A stretch of DNA of 64,000 bases from positions 265,166 through 329,165 of the forward strand of contig JALJCO010003910.1 in the NCBI GenBank assembly GCA_023101725.1, in the 5' to 3' direction. The translations under genes and the position numbers were made by a program. This document shows, piece after piece, positions 23,756 through 34,290 of the stretch (position 1 is the stretch's first letter; each line of letters begins with the position of its first letter). The notes under the pieces are model-generated. The model saw nothing but the letters and a program-made list of their open reading frames with translations, was not told where the DNA came from and did no database searches. The stretch comes from Atherinomorus stipes (Eukaryota > Chordata > Actinopteri > Atheriniformes > Atherinidae).

Positions 23756-24146
23756 GTGTGTGACAGATTACATAAACTTCTGTGTGGACAACATCGTTCC
23801 AACAGGAACAGTGAGGTGCTTCCCCAATAACAAACCCTGGATCACCAGTGACCTGAAAAAGCTGCTGAACATCAAAAAGAAGCTTTCAGGGATGGAGACA
23901 GGGAGTTACTGAAGACCACACAAAAACAACTGAGAACACAGACTAAGAAGTGCAAGGAGGACTACAGGAAGAAGTTGGAGAGCAGCTCCAGCAGAACAAC
24001 GTGAGGTCGGGAATGAAGAAGATCACGGGCTTCAAGCTAAAGGGGACCAGACTGATGGAGGTCTGGACAGAGCTAATGAACTGAACCTGTTCTTCAGTAG
24101 GTTCAGTTCCCCCCCTACCAACAACCCAGCACACCACACACCCTCC

Positions 24147-24720
24147 ATGAGCCCACAGCTTTCCTGTCCCACCTCCACTCTGTCATCCTGCACCTCAGTC
24201 ATGGACCTGAACACAGCCTCCTCTCCCTCTTTTGCCTCCACCTCCAGCCTGACTGTCTCCTGCGACCAGGTCAAGAAACAGCTAGAGAAACTGAACCGGA
24301 ACAAGGCTGCAGGTCCAGATGGTGTCAGTCCCAGAGTTCTCAAGACCTGTTCAAAACAACTGTGTCCGGTTCTCCAGCACCTTTTTAACACCAGCCTGAG
24401 ACAGAACAGAGTTCCTGTGCTGTGGAAAACATCCTGTCTTGTTCCTGTCCCTAAAAAACCACAACCAGCTGAACCAAATGACTACAGACCAGTTGCCCTG
24501 ACATCTCACATCATGAAAGTCCTGGAGAGACTCTTACTGGCTCACCTCAACAAGCAAGTTGAATACCTTTCAGGACCCATTGCAGTTCGCATATCGTAAT
24601 GGGCTTGGGGTTGAAGACGCCATCATCTTCTTGCTTCAGAGAGCCCACTCTCATCTGGACCAGTCAGGCAGCACTTTGAGGGTCATGTTCTTTGATTTTT
24701 CAAGTGCTTTTGATACTATT
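24147..24720 (+). pseudogene. LINE reverse transcriptase, N-terminal part
   Basis: Reads VKKQLEKLNRNKAAGPDGVS (RT motif with AAGPDG), then LVPVPKKPQPAEPNDYRPVA and SHIMKVLERLLLAHLN, the standard start of non-LTR RT domains. After a shift near 24597 it continues NGLGVEDAIIFLLQRAHSHL and motif A, FFDFSSAFDTI, followed at once by TAG (24721-24723). The catalytic aspartate of motif A is present, but the stop truncates the protein. Confidence 0.8.
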
Positions 24721-24729
24721 TAGCCTGCT

Positions 24730-25344
24730 TTGCTATGTCAGAAGCTCCATAACTTCCGGGTGGATCCCTCCACAACCACCTGGATTTACGACTACCTAAC
24801 AAACAGACCACAGTTTGTGAGACAGAAAGGTTGTGTGTCTGAGATGGTGGTCAGCAGCACTGAGCACCACAAGGGACTGTACTCTCACCATTCCTCTTTA
24901 CACTGTACACCTCAGACTTCCAGTACAACTCTGAGTCCTGTCATCTGCAGAAATACTCTGATGACTGCAGTTGTGGGGTGTATCAGTGATGGACAAGAAG
25001 CCGAGTACAGGGAACTGGTCAATCAGTTTGTGAAATGGTGCGGTAAAAATCACCTCATCTTAAATACCAGCAAGACTAAAGAGATGATTGTTGACTTCAG
25101 GAGGAGCAAGAATAAGCAGCATAGTCCTGTCTACATCCTGGAAGAGGAGGTGGAGGTGGTGGAGAAATACAAATACCTTGGAGTTCAGCTGGACAACAGA
25201 CTCGACTGGAAATGCAACACTGACTACATCTACAAGAAAGGTCAGAGCAGACTCTACTTCTTAAGGAAGCTGAGATCATTCAACGTCTGCACCAAGATGT
25301 TGCAGATCTTCTACAAGTCTGTTGTGGAAATAAAGTGCAATTAG
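24730..25344 (+). pseudogene. LINE reverse transcriptase, middle part
   Basis: Contains LCQKLHNFRVDPSTTTWIYD and LTNRPQFVRQKGCVSEMVVS, then a damaged stretch where the usual GAPQGTVLSP block is altered to EHHKGLYSHH. The catalytic (F/Y)xDD box is out of frame: around 24946-24966 another frame reads LQKYSDD. After that the frame is clean: VGCISDGQEAEYRELV, NHLILNTSKTKEMIVDFRR, VEKYKYLGVQLDNRLDW and SRLYFLRKLRSFNVC. It ends at a stop near 25344 where AVCWGG-type sequence is lost. Confidence 0.8.
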
Positions 25345-25387
25345 CTTTGCAGCCAACTGCAGAGGCAGCAGCATCAGAGTCAGAGAC

Positions 25388-25648
25388 TTGAAGAAACTAA
25401 ACAAGCTGATCAAGAAAGCTGGTTCTGTGCTGGGGAGAACTCTGGAGCCGCTGGAGCTGATCGTTCAGAAAAGAATGCTGCACAAGCTGATGAAGATGAT
25501 GAAGGATTCTTCCCACCCTCTCCACAACACGGTGAAGAATCAACAGAGGGTGTTCAGTTGGAGGCTGCGTCAGGTTCGCTGTAGGACGGAGAGATACAGG
25601 AATTCATTCCTGCCAGCAACCATCACCCTAAAGAACAAGACTAACTGA
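25388..25648 (+). pseudogene. LINE ORF2 C-terminal remnant
   Basis: Frame reads LNKLIKKAGSVLGRTLEPLE, RMLHKLMKMMKDSSHPLHNT and RCRTERYRNSFLPATITL, the conserved tail of this LINE group, terminating near 25646 as expected before the short 3'UTR. Confidence 0.8.
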
Positions 25649-25753
25649 CTTTTTTGTTTATTATTTTTTAAAAAAAGAAAAAAAAAAGAGTGAGCTTTTA
25701 CAACACTGAATTTCCCTTCTGGGATGAATAAAGTATTTTTCATTTCATTTTCG

Positions 25754-25818
25754 TTTTAATTTAATTTAATTTAATTTAATTTAATTTAATTTAATTTAAT
25801 TTAATTTAATTTAATTTA
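25754..25818 (+). repeat. (TTTAA)n LINE tail
   Basis: About 13 units of a 5-bp repeat immediately 3' of the LINE, where the terminal simple repeat of this family lies. Confidence 0.9.
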
Positions 25819-25820
25819 AA

Positions 25821-27850
25821 CCAATGTTACATTTTACAGTGCACCCTTTCCAGAATGTAGCCTGCCTCTGGTCTGGCACCTGCAGAAACAGGCTCTAGCC
25901 CTGTGTCCAGGTCATAATAGAGACCCCTGGAACAGAAAACCACTTATAACTTTTCCTGCTTGTCTGTTACTATGCAGTTAATGTTGGCTTACCTGAAGGT
26001 GAACAGGGATGAGAGGAAGAGTCATGACTGCCAGATAGTGATATTTTCATTGATGCAGTAGTGTAGGTGATTTAGCCAGGATTTTCCATCATACTGCTTG
26101 TGCTTACAGGGAGATAAAACAAGTGTGGCAGGAAGTATCAAACACAGCGGGGTACTCCAAATCAGAAGTACTTTATTAATCCCCTAGGGGAAATTCTTTT
26201 GTAATTTATTCTTGACGGAAGTGTTGATTTATCGGGAGAGTGAGATGAGAGTTCTCAGCTCTCAGCAAGCGTTGCATAAGGAGAAGATCATCTTTTAATT
26301 GCTCAGTCAAGGCATTCATAAACATTCCCTGCAGGGCAGGAAGTCCTCAGCCAATGTTTTCACTTGCACAGAAAACTCCTGACAAATACTGGCAAGGCTT
26401 TGAGAATCCGCCTCACTGGAATCATGGTGATCAGAAACGTTGAGTTCTTCAATAAAACCTTCCAAAAGTCAAAGCTGTAACTGGAGTTTTAGCATCAAAT
26501 ACCTGAGCCCAAACGAAAGCTCAACTCCTGCGCAGTGAAGTACCTCAGAGAGGTCTGAACAAGAGCCACAGGTTTCACAGAGACAGGGGAGCGTTTTAAT
26601 AAGACACAGCATTTATCAAAGTCTCCAAAGAAAGGATGAGCAACAGGATCAGGAGAGCTTGTGAAGCTGAACCTGCAGCTTTAGCACCTGCAGGGGTTAC
26701 AGAGGGAGAGGATTAGCTTGATGCTGGGTTACATTAAGTAACAAAAGACCAGCGCAACTGAAGAGTTCATTTGCAAAAACAGTTAACCACCATTTAGAAA
26801 AAAAAAACGGAATTAACTCCCTCTGCAAATAAACTCTGCATTTACTTTTTGAATATTTTCACCCAATCACACTCACATGAAGTAGAGGGTTTTAATGATG
26901 TTAAATGGAGATAGGAGGTTTGTACCCGACAGCGACAAAAAGCAGTTAACTCTGTTTTTTCAAAATGGTGGTTATCTGTTTTTTGAAAATGATTTCTTGG
27001 TAATAAACCTTGATTAGATGGAGCTCTTCACATGGCATCTGAACCCGTTTCCACCAGCAGGTCCAGGTCAGGATGTGCTGGTGGAGGATGTGGTGGTAAA
27101 TCCTGATCTCCATCGTGTTTCCACAGTCAACCATGCCTTTACCCAGCAGGTGTGATGTCCAAGCAGCCGGCCTGAAATTGTAATGGAGAACCTGACACAG
27201 AAACAAAGTACAAGAACAGCTGACATCCAATAGGTTATCAGTGGTGGTAAATGAAAAAAATCAAATGTATATTTAACCATGTTGTTACTTTGTTCCTGGT
27301 GCAGAGTTGCACAGGAAGTGATGACTCTTTTAACCAATCAGTGGCTTGTATTGTGGTGAGCTCCGCCTTTTGGGTTGGATCAAAAAGGCGGATGGAGATC
27401 AGGATCAGATTTGTACCGGAAGATTGGTACCCTTAGGGTGCCAAAAAAGTAGGATGGGTTGAGTTGGGTATAAGGGTACCCAACCCAGTTTTTACCCATG
27501 GAAATGCAAAAAAATGTGGACTGACCCCATCCAGTGGGCCAGGCCCCAGTCCTCCAAATTTACTTTATTTTTTTTCTCATTTTTTTTTAACGAGTCTCAT
27601 AGAAAGTAGCGTCTTGGGCTCCACAGATATTTTTGTATTTAATTTTGCATAAACTGTATGATACAGACATGTCAATAACATGAATATAATACTGAATGAC
27701 TAAATAATAATATCAGCTACAAACCAAAGTATAGACTTTCGGAAAGGATTAAGCTGGCTGATTAGTTCCATGCTGCCCAAATACCCGCCATTTTTGGTTT
27801 CTCCAAACCTGTCCAGACCTCCAGCTGTCAGTCCTGAACGCTACAGCATA
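25821..27850. other. unassigned DNA with small repeat fragments
   Basis: No gene recognised. At 26158-26203 a minus-strand LINE tail (CTTTATTAATCCCCTAGGGG) matches the 3' ends seen at 25715, 39470 and 52220. A compact repeat with inverted GGTACC words (27395-27490) resembles a common fish repeat. The minus frame 26946-27230 has no recognisable domain. Confidence 0.4.
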
Positions 27851-27852
27851 TA

Positions 27853-28561
27853 GGGAACCAAAGTCAAGCCCATCTACTTCTGCCCGATAGGACAGAAGAA
27901 ACAAAAAATATGAATGGAAGTTAATGGGGAGAAAATAATTATCTTCTGGTCCCAGTCATTCTCTGCCCTGGACTCCAGATATGTTTGTTATGGATTTAAA
28001 TGAAAATTTTTCATTCAAAGAAAAATTAAAATACCGCAACGATTTTCGATTATTTCAGGATTTACTTGACACAGCTTTGTGGACGACAGCACTTGCCACA
28101 AGTGATGGCATCGCTACCTGCAACGTGAACAAGACCAGCCATCATTCCATCGGCGTAATGGAAAGAATAAAAATTTCCTGACATAATAGTTTTCACCTGT
28201 CCATTGTTTTTTTTTCCTGTTCTTGAAATAAATCAAATAAAAAGCGAAGATATGTCGGAGTAAAATCACACCGGTAGCATACTCAGCCAGCTGGTGACAT
28301 ATGTTGCTTACGACGACAGCTGTACTCCACACAGAGGCTTCAAGTAAATCCTGAAATAATCTCAGATCTTCACTGTATTTTGCTTTTTCATTGAACAAAA
28401 ATTTCTTTATTTAAATCCACAACCAACATATCTGGAATCCAGGACAGAGAGTGACTGGGACCAGAAGATAATTGTTTTCTCCCCACTGAATTCCACTCAT
28501 ATTTTTCGTCTCTTTGGGTGCTCCCATTGGGTGGAAGTAGATGGGCGTGACTTCGGCTCCC
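27853..28561. mobile_element. foldback element with ~240-bp inverted arms
   Basis: The left arm begins GGGAACCAAAGTCAAGCCC; the reverse complement of the right edge begins GGGAGCCGAAGTCACGCCC. The arms (27853-28100 and about 28322-28561) match along their length, including ATTATCTTCTGGTCCCAGTC, CCAGATATGTT and TTATTTCAGGATTTACTTGA, with scattered differences and small indels. The spacer of about 220 bp contains a T run and GAAATAAATC. Frames read along each arm (27981 plus and 28398 minus) are alignable as FxEKxKYxxDxRLFQDLL, but I recognise no protein. No target duplication is clear. Confidence 0.65.
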
Positions 28562-30600
28562 AGGCCCATTCACGCAAATATTTCACCACCGCAACACCCC
28601 TCTGTTGGACCTGTGTCCAGTATTCACATTGATCACTGAACTGTTTCTCCAGTTCGGACTCCACTGCCCCACATGACTTCTGTGGACGTCACTGCCCTCT
28701 GCTAAATGATCATGCATGCTAACCCCCCTCCCACCACCACCACCAAGAAATGCTGACTCCGGTCCCTTCTGATGGAGAGTAATGCAGTCGTTCTCTGTTT
28801 ACACACTCACAGTTACTCGGTCTGCAGCTGAAATATGTTTGTGAAAAAATAAACATATTGTTTATATTTGCTCTGACACAGATATACCACCGCTCTTATT
28901 TTGACAAGGCATCTATTCCATTTTTACCCAGTAAGCATACTTTAGGTAATTTCCCTAGCGGCCTGGGTCCCTGCAAGCCTCAGGATGCTCTGAAGTAATT
29001 TTCTTTCACTTTTTAAAAACTTTTCTTTGGCCGACATCTCACACTTGTCTGTCCATCAAAGTGATGAAGCACGATCAGACTGACACACGGGCAGCAGGGC
29101 GGGGCTTCGTACAAATGGGTTAATGTACATCAGTTTCAAATTTGAATATAATGTGATTGACAGGATGACGGACAAGTTACATAACTTTTTATGTTTTATG
29201 CATTTTTTTCCTCACAAATGATCAACTCCTGAACTCTGTGGGCCTCTGGGCTTCACCCTGGTAAGCATGTGCATTAAGGCAGCCTTGGAAACGGGGCTTG
29301 AGTCAGCCACCATTCTTTAACTGTGCTCTGAAGGGTCCATGTCCTCTTGGTCAGTTTGGGCTGCTAAGGTTTGCAGTAAAACGCCCTTCAACAGAGACCA
29401 GGATGAGATTATAACAATGTTTTATTATAGTAATGAGTGTATGATTGATCTTTACTTACATAAGACTCTACAAATACAGTCAGAAAATCTTCCTGTTCCT
29501 ACTTTAGTGTAAACAAACAAAACCAAAGGAAGGTGTGACATTCTTCACCCAATCGAACCGAGTTTCCGAGACTGTCCAGCTCTGAATGCACCTTCAAACT
29601 CTCTAGGTGGGTGTAGTGGGGCCGCCGTCCTCGAGACAAGACCAAGACCATCAAAAATGGCTTACTAGGAGTTAATTTATCCTCACTGTTCACTAACAAT
29701 ACCTGCCAGGCTAGCACACTGCTGCATAAGTGAACGTCGAGGGAAGACCAGAGTACTGAAATTCTGATGATGAGGTGAAATTACTCCACAATCTGGCCTC
29801 TGAAAGCTGCCACATCTGCAGAGAGCAGAAGTGAAAGACAGGGACAGACACCCGGAAAAAGGGGGTGAAAAATAAAGAAGAGCAGAGGAGGAATAGCCGA
29901 CACCAGACAGAAGTGTCTCTGTTTATATTTTTAAATAGTTTTGATCACTGATGCTAGGCGTTGCAGTTGCACCAGTGATTAATTTCCAAACACTGTTACT
30001 GCAGTGGAGTAACAGGTTGCTTTTTCCTCTTTTATTTTCCCATCATTCTCTTTTCTTTTTATCCCTGGCTGCATTCCCCTGTCACTCGCATCCCTTTTCT
30101 CTGCGTCACAGGAACCAACTCTATGGCAACAGTGAGTCCCATTGTGGGACTTCTGCAGCCAATGGTGAGGCTGGTCAGAGGGTCTTTAAGAAAAAAAAAA
30201 AGTCAAATTTGCCCAGCAACAGGAAGCTCAGGAAGCGACTGTGTCAACAGAACATCCATTCAGACACAATCCTGAACCCTTTGGAAACAAGTTGGAAAAT
30301 AAATGTTGACTGATACAGATTACAGGTTTATTCCTCTTTCTGTTCATTTCAGCCCAGCAGATACAACCCTCCATCATGGATGGAGTAGTCATTGCCTGAA
30401 GGCTATGGAGAGTATTGTATTTCTTTATTGTTTAATCAAATAAAATAGATTTGAAACCAAAAAAGGAGATTTGAGAACAAAAAAAGTAAATGGCAATCAA
30501 AAAAAAAAATTTTAAAGATCAAAACAAAACAGGTTGCAATTGAAACATAAAATATGAAACAGCACATTTTTCAGCTTTAATCAAAAATAATGTTTGAAAT
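28562..30600. other. unassigned DNA, no gene recognised
   Basis: No gene or repeat is firmly supported. A pyrimidine tract followed by CACAG at 30111 and a GTGAGT at 30132 is treated as a weak microexon candidate. Confidence 0.4.
30112..30131 (+). other. possible 20-nt microexon
   Basis: A pyrimidine-rich tract of about 85 bp (30025-30107) ends in GCGTCACAG; 20 bases later stands GTGAGT, a good donor. Both splice signals are canonical, but there is no homology, and 20 nt is not a multiple of three. Chance is a real alternative. Confidence 0.15.
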
Positions 30601-31440
30601 TAAAGGGACTTTGTGTAACAACTGTATATCGCAAGCAACTGGCTCGTACTTTAATGCTGCGTTCGCGTGAAACCGGGCAGACAGACGACAGCCGCTGCAT
30701 GTAGAGACATAAACAAGCCTCTCTAGCTGTTTTCAGACATGCATTGCGGAGCATGAGCGGTAAAGTTCATCCGCTCTTTAAACGGACTCGTCTTTTTAGA
30801 CTTATCGCCTCCCAGCTGCTTTCAGACATCAGGAAATGTTGCGGAAAAGTCGCACAGCCCCCCTCTCCCTTCAACTCTGTCCGGAACATTTCCTTGTGCA
30901 TTCAGCCAAAACGACGTGCCGCAGCATTTACGCTCTTATGACATGGGGTCCAGCCGGTACGTGTCCGCTACATTTTACAATCACACGCCACAGCAAATAA
31001 AAAGAACATTAAAACCAAGCAAAGCAGCACAACCGCGACCACTTCAGTATAAACAGAGAGGAGGATTGTCCTGCACTCCCGTCCATAACGGTGCGTCCAG
31101 TCAGCAACCACTTCTCCGTCGCTGTTCACTCGGCCTGCTGGATGTCCTCCAGTGCGCCACGACGGACTCCGCTCTGCACCGACCGGGATCTGCTCCTCCT
31201 GCCCACTTGATGCTCTCACCGTCCGAGTACCTGCCACACCGCTTCTCAATCACACCCCTGTCTAGTCGTTGAGTCGCAGTCTCATGCAGCCACTCCAAGG
31301 GCCTTACATAGGCTACAGTCCGATCACTTTGTGATATTACGATACAAATACAGATATTATGACCATATGTGTAATCACAGCCCTACATTGTACATGCTTC
31401 CCTGTAATTCATTTGCTTAGTTACCCGCGTGCTAGTGGTT
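30601..31440. other. relatively GC-rich unassigned region
   Basis: Starts with TTAAAGGGACTTTGTGTAAC, which looks like one end of a TTAA-type MITE with no visible partner end. The stretch 30930-31290 is rich in CG dinucleotides. The frame 30916-31272 plus has no recognised domain. Confidence 0.35.
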
Positions 31441-31456
31441 AGCCACAAGCTAATAG

Positions 31457-31729
31457 AACTTGAGGAGTCACGTGACAATTCGGAGCGGAGCGGGGCCAGC
31501 ATGTTGGTATTACTGGTTTGACTGTCAAAACGAGAGCTGTTGTAAAAGAAGAGAAAAAAAGAGGAAAAGAGAAGAGCCGTACAGGGATAATTTAATGTCT
31601 AGCATAAAGAAGAGTTATTTGGAGAAGTTTGGGGACATATCTGGACTGGACCTATATGAGCTGGATGGATCAGAGAGGGACGGTAATCTGGACAGCTTAT
31701 CTCCGTCCTCCATGGAGACATGCGGCTGA
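31457..31729 (+). pseudogene. unrecognised ORF, possible second ORF of an ISL2EU-like element
   Basis: The frame ends with KKSYLEKFGDISGLDLYELD and SLSPSSMETCG before a stop near 31729; a likely start is the Met at 31594. An AATAAA (31871-31876) follows, converging on the transposase remnant on the minus strand (32050-32405), which has its own AATAAA (31913-31918, minus). ISL2EU elements are known to carry a transposase plus a second gene with a YqaJ-type nuclease. That the frame is this second gene's start is inference from the arrangement only; no nuclease motif is visible. Confidence 0.25.
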
Positions 31730-32049
31730 TGCATTGTTAATTATTTAGTCTTCACAATCAGTGTGGAACATAATAACATTTGTCACTTTGCACTGTTAAT
31801 GTTAGTGTTATTTTGCCTTTTGCACTGTTAACTGTTGTGCTGCTAGTTAAGAAAACATTTGTGAGCTGTCAATAAACACGTGAGGAAGACGATATTTAAC
31901 GTGGATTCAAGCATTTATTTATAAGATAGAAAACAGTGATGAGTGTGTGTCTGATTTGTGAAAGACCAAAATAAGCTGTCAGACTCAGGCAGATATCAGT
32001 GGTGTTGAACATCACGAGTAAATGACAGATTAAAGCGGAGTTTTCATCA

Positions 32050-32405
32050 ACTCATGTTAGCTTCAGTGCTAGTCTTGGCAACAACACATTAGCACAGCAA
32101 ACAAGGACGATTTTATCCAGGGTCGTAGTGTCCAGTTCATTCTCACAGCAAAGCAGCATCTTCACAGGCACACTGGCATTGTTTACTTGTTCCTGCAAAC
32201 ACCGATGACACGTTCCACATGACTGCTCCCAGCTGTGCACGGCCTTTGTGAAGGAAGGAAGTTCATAGTGGCGCACATCGTACTGATTGATGCCTCATTA
32301 TTAAAATCCCTATCTGCAAGGACAGCATCACTGGGGAGTAGCTTTAGGATACCGCAGTTCTCAGTCACAAACTGATCACTGGAAAACACACGGCATGCTT
32401 TCTGT
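32050..32405 (-). pseudogene. DDE_Tnp_4-type transposase remnant (ISL2EU/PIF-like)
   Basis: The minus frame from 32389 reads SDQFVTENCGILKLLPSDAV then LADRDFN and, further on, SHVERVIGV. In DDE_Tnp_4 transposases the matching order is SDK(F/Y)I(T)xN(C/S)GFL, a catalytic VLADRGF segment and HVERVIG. The adjacent minus frame continues ENELDTTTLDKIVLVCCA, equivalent to the family's C-terminal TIDKIVxVCCAL. The catalytic aspartate of LADR is retained, but the region between it and HVERVIG is shortened and a frameshift separates the last part. Only about the last third of a transposase remains; upstream sequence is replaced at about 32410. Confidence 0.7.
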
Positions 32406-32450
32406 TGCTGAATCTCTTTCCATCAGTTCGTAGCCATCAGCCATTCAGCG

Positions 32451-32472
32451 CCCCTAGTCTAAAGACTAGGGG
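32451..32472. repeat. 22-bp perfect palindrome at a repeat junction
   Basis: Arms CCCCTAGTCT and AGACTAGGGG are separated by AA. It includes the start (TAGGGGTG) of the hAT-like repeat to its right and an inverted CCCCTA on its left. Confidence 0.9.
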
Positions 32473-32899
32473 TGCCAAAATATTGATACACTGAAATATT
32501 GCGATATTTTGATATACTGATATCATCTTGACATTTAAAAATGCGGTATCCATCTTTTTTACTAACAAAATATTTCATCGTCCTTTTATAAAAAATCTCG
32601 CGGGAATTCACAAAATATCGTGAGATTTTGTAAAAGAACAATGAAATCTTCAAGATTTTGTAAGTGAAATAGGTCGATGCTGCATTGTTAAATATCGATT
32701 TGATATCAGCATATGAAAATGTCTGTGTATTGATATTATTTCCAACTCCTATTTTTTAAAGTGTCAGAAACGGATAACAAAACTGCTATTTGCAATGACT
32801 GCTTGTTTTTCTCAGCTTTAAAATTGGTATTGATATTGGCTATCAGCCACATGAGTTTTAACTTATTGGCCAAAATTCCAATATCGTGCATCTCTAATC
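32466..32899. mobile_element. hAT-like non-autonomous repeat(s)
   Basis: Left TAGGGGTGCCAAAATATTGA with many ATATTGATA words; right end, read inverted, TTAGAGATGCACGATATTGG then AATTTTGGCCAATAAG. Both termini are of the TAGRG type used by hAT elements and resemble very common fish repeats, but they are not inverted copies of each other, so this may be two abutting fragments. Confidence 0.45.
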
Positions 32900-33199
32900 C
32901 CTGTTAATGATCTATGGTATGAAGGTATGTTGCTGAGATCAGCTGACATCATTTGAACAGGCTGGGATCAGGCTCCTGCAGAGGCGATGTCAGACGGACC
33001 AGCTGATATTAACATATTTAGTACATATTAAAATAGACACTGTGAGATTTAAAAGAGGAAAAAATGGAGAGTTATTTTATAAGATAACCTATTTAAGCAG
33101 CAGAAGGGAGGGAGAGGGTGACGGCGGGGGTGGGGGCGGGTGTCCTTATTGTGTTTACACGGAGTTGGACCACTAACAGCAGCCCTCAATATCAATCCG

Positions 33200-34290
33200 T
33201 TTTCTGCCGTGATTGATACAAACTCTGCAAAAACTCAAATCTTACTTAGTATATTTTTCTCATTTTTAGTCAAAATATCTCAAAATTACCTAAAGAGAAA
33301 CATTTCAGTGAGATATAGGAACTTGTTTTAAGACAAATGCATCTTATTTCAAGAACTCTTATTAAGTAAAAAGTGCTTGTTTATATTGGCAGAATTTTTT
33401 TTATTATTATTACAATAAATAAAAAATAATTCAATCTTTTTTAACTTATTAAAAAACAACTTATTTTTAGGGTGGCCAAGATTTTTCTTTGTTTGTCGTA
33501 AGAAAAGAATTCTGACCCTGTACTGTATGTAGCTGGTCATTAGTGTTTTGCCCAGAATATTTGGTTTAATTTGGCACTTTATCTGAGACAGAATAAACAT
33601 TTTGTACCTTGGAGATAATCTCTATTTTTACAATAGCTAACTAGTTCCACTGGGAATCTTTTTTGTAATTGCTGTAAACTTTGTGGTGAAATTGAATTCA
33701 TCTTATGTGTTTTAGTTATAACATACCCAAAAAGCTGTTTTTTTTGTGAATGCAAATAATGTGAGGAAACCTTGTAGGCTAATAAATCTTTACTCTGAAA
33801 GAACAAGTCAAGATTAATGTTATTAAAACAAGTACAAGATTCAACTTTGGGGTTTAATCTTAAGATGAACCAGCTTGTATTAAGATGCAGACTAATATTT
33901 TGTACTAAAAATAAGAAATATATACTTAAATTGCAGATTTTTTTTCTCTTTAGTTTAAATTAACTACAATTAAGAATGTAAAACATATTGAAAAGGGAAT
34001 TATTTGCTTATAATAAGCATATGCCACTAGTTATTAGGCTAAATAATATCAGATTTGAAGAAATCTCATCTTGAAGTTAGCATTTTCAGCTTATTTGTAC
34101 TGTATTCAATACTCTTTTTGAAATGCTCTTTTTAAGATTTGAAAGTCTTATTTTTAGATTTCTTAAAATTTACTTGCTGCATGGACAGATAATTTCACTA
34201 ATTTCAAGTAATTTTATGCTTAAATTAAGTGACTATATCTTATTTGTTATATATTTGTCTTATATATCTTATGTGTTGTAGGATCTCACG
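33200..34290. repeat. AT-rich dispersed repeat candidate
   Basis: The portion 33225-33390 (around CTCAAATCTTACTTAG, TCAAAATATCTCAAAATTAC, TCTTATTTCAAGAACTC) matches a widespread fish repeat that I remember but cannot name. The rest to 34290 is uniformly AT-rich with similar TCTTA/CTTGTTTTAAG words. No coding capacity. Confidence 0.35.

Larger units (their letters stand above)
23069..25753 (+). mobile_element. Rex1/Babar- or L2-type LINE, nearly full length, inactive
   Basis: A non-LTR retrotransposon on the plus strand starting just after MITE C. In order: an AP-endonuclease domain (23069-23755), a short linker region, then reverse transcriptase blocks in different frames (24147-24600, 24601-24720, 24730-25344) and a C-terminal region (25388-25648). 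The 3'UTR ends with the CTGGGATGAATAAAGTATTT type sequence common at the ends of fish LINEs of this group, followed by a (TTTAA)n tail. Several frameshifts, an in-frame TAG and a small deletion at the end of the endonuclease show the copy is dead. Family name is from memory; CR1/L2 supergroup is more certain than Rex1 specifically. Confidence 0.85.

Noticed and set aside
24032..24391. 119-codon minus-strand frame
   Set aside because: Antisense shadow of the LINE reverse transcriptase.
30916..31298. 118-codon plus frame and overlapping minus frames in a CG-rich stretch
   Set aside because: No domain; open frames on both strands reflect base composition.
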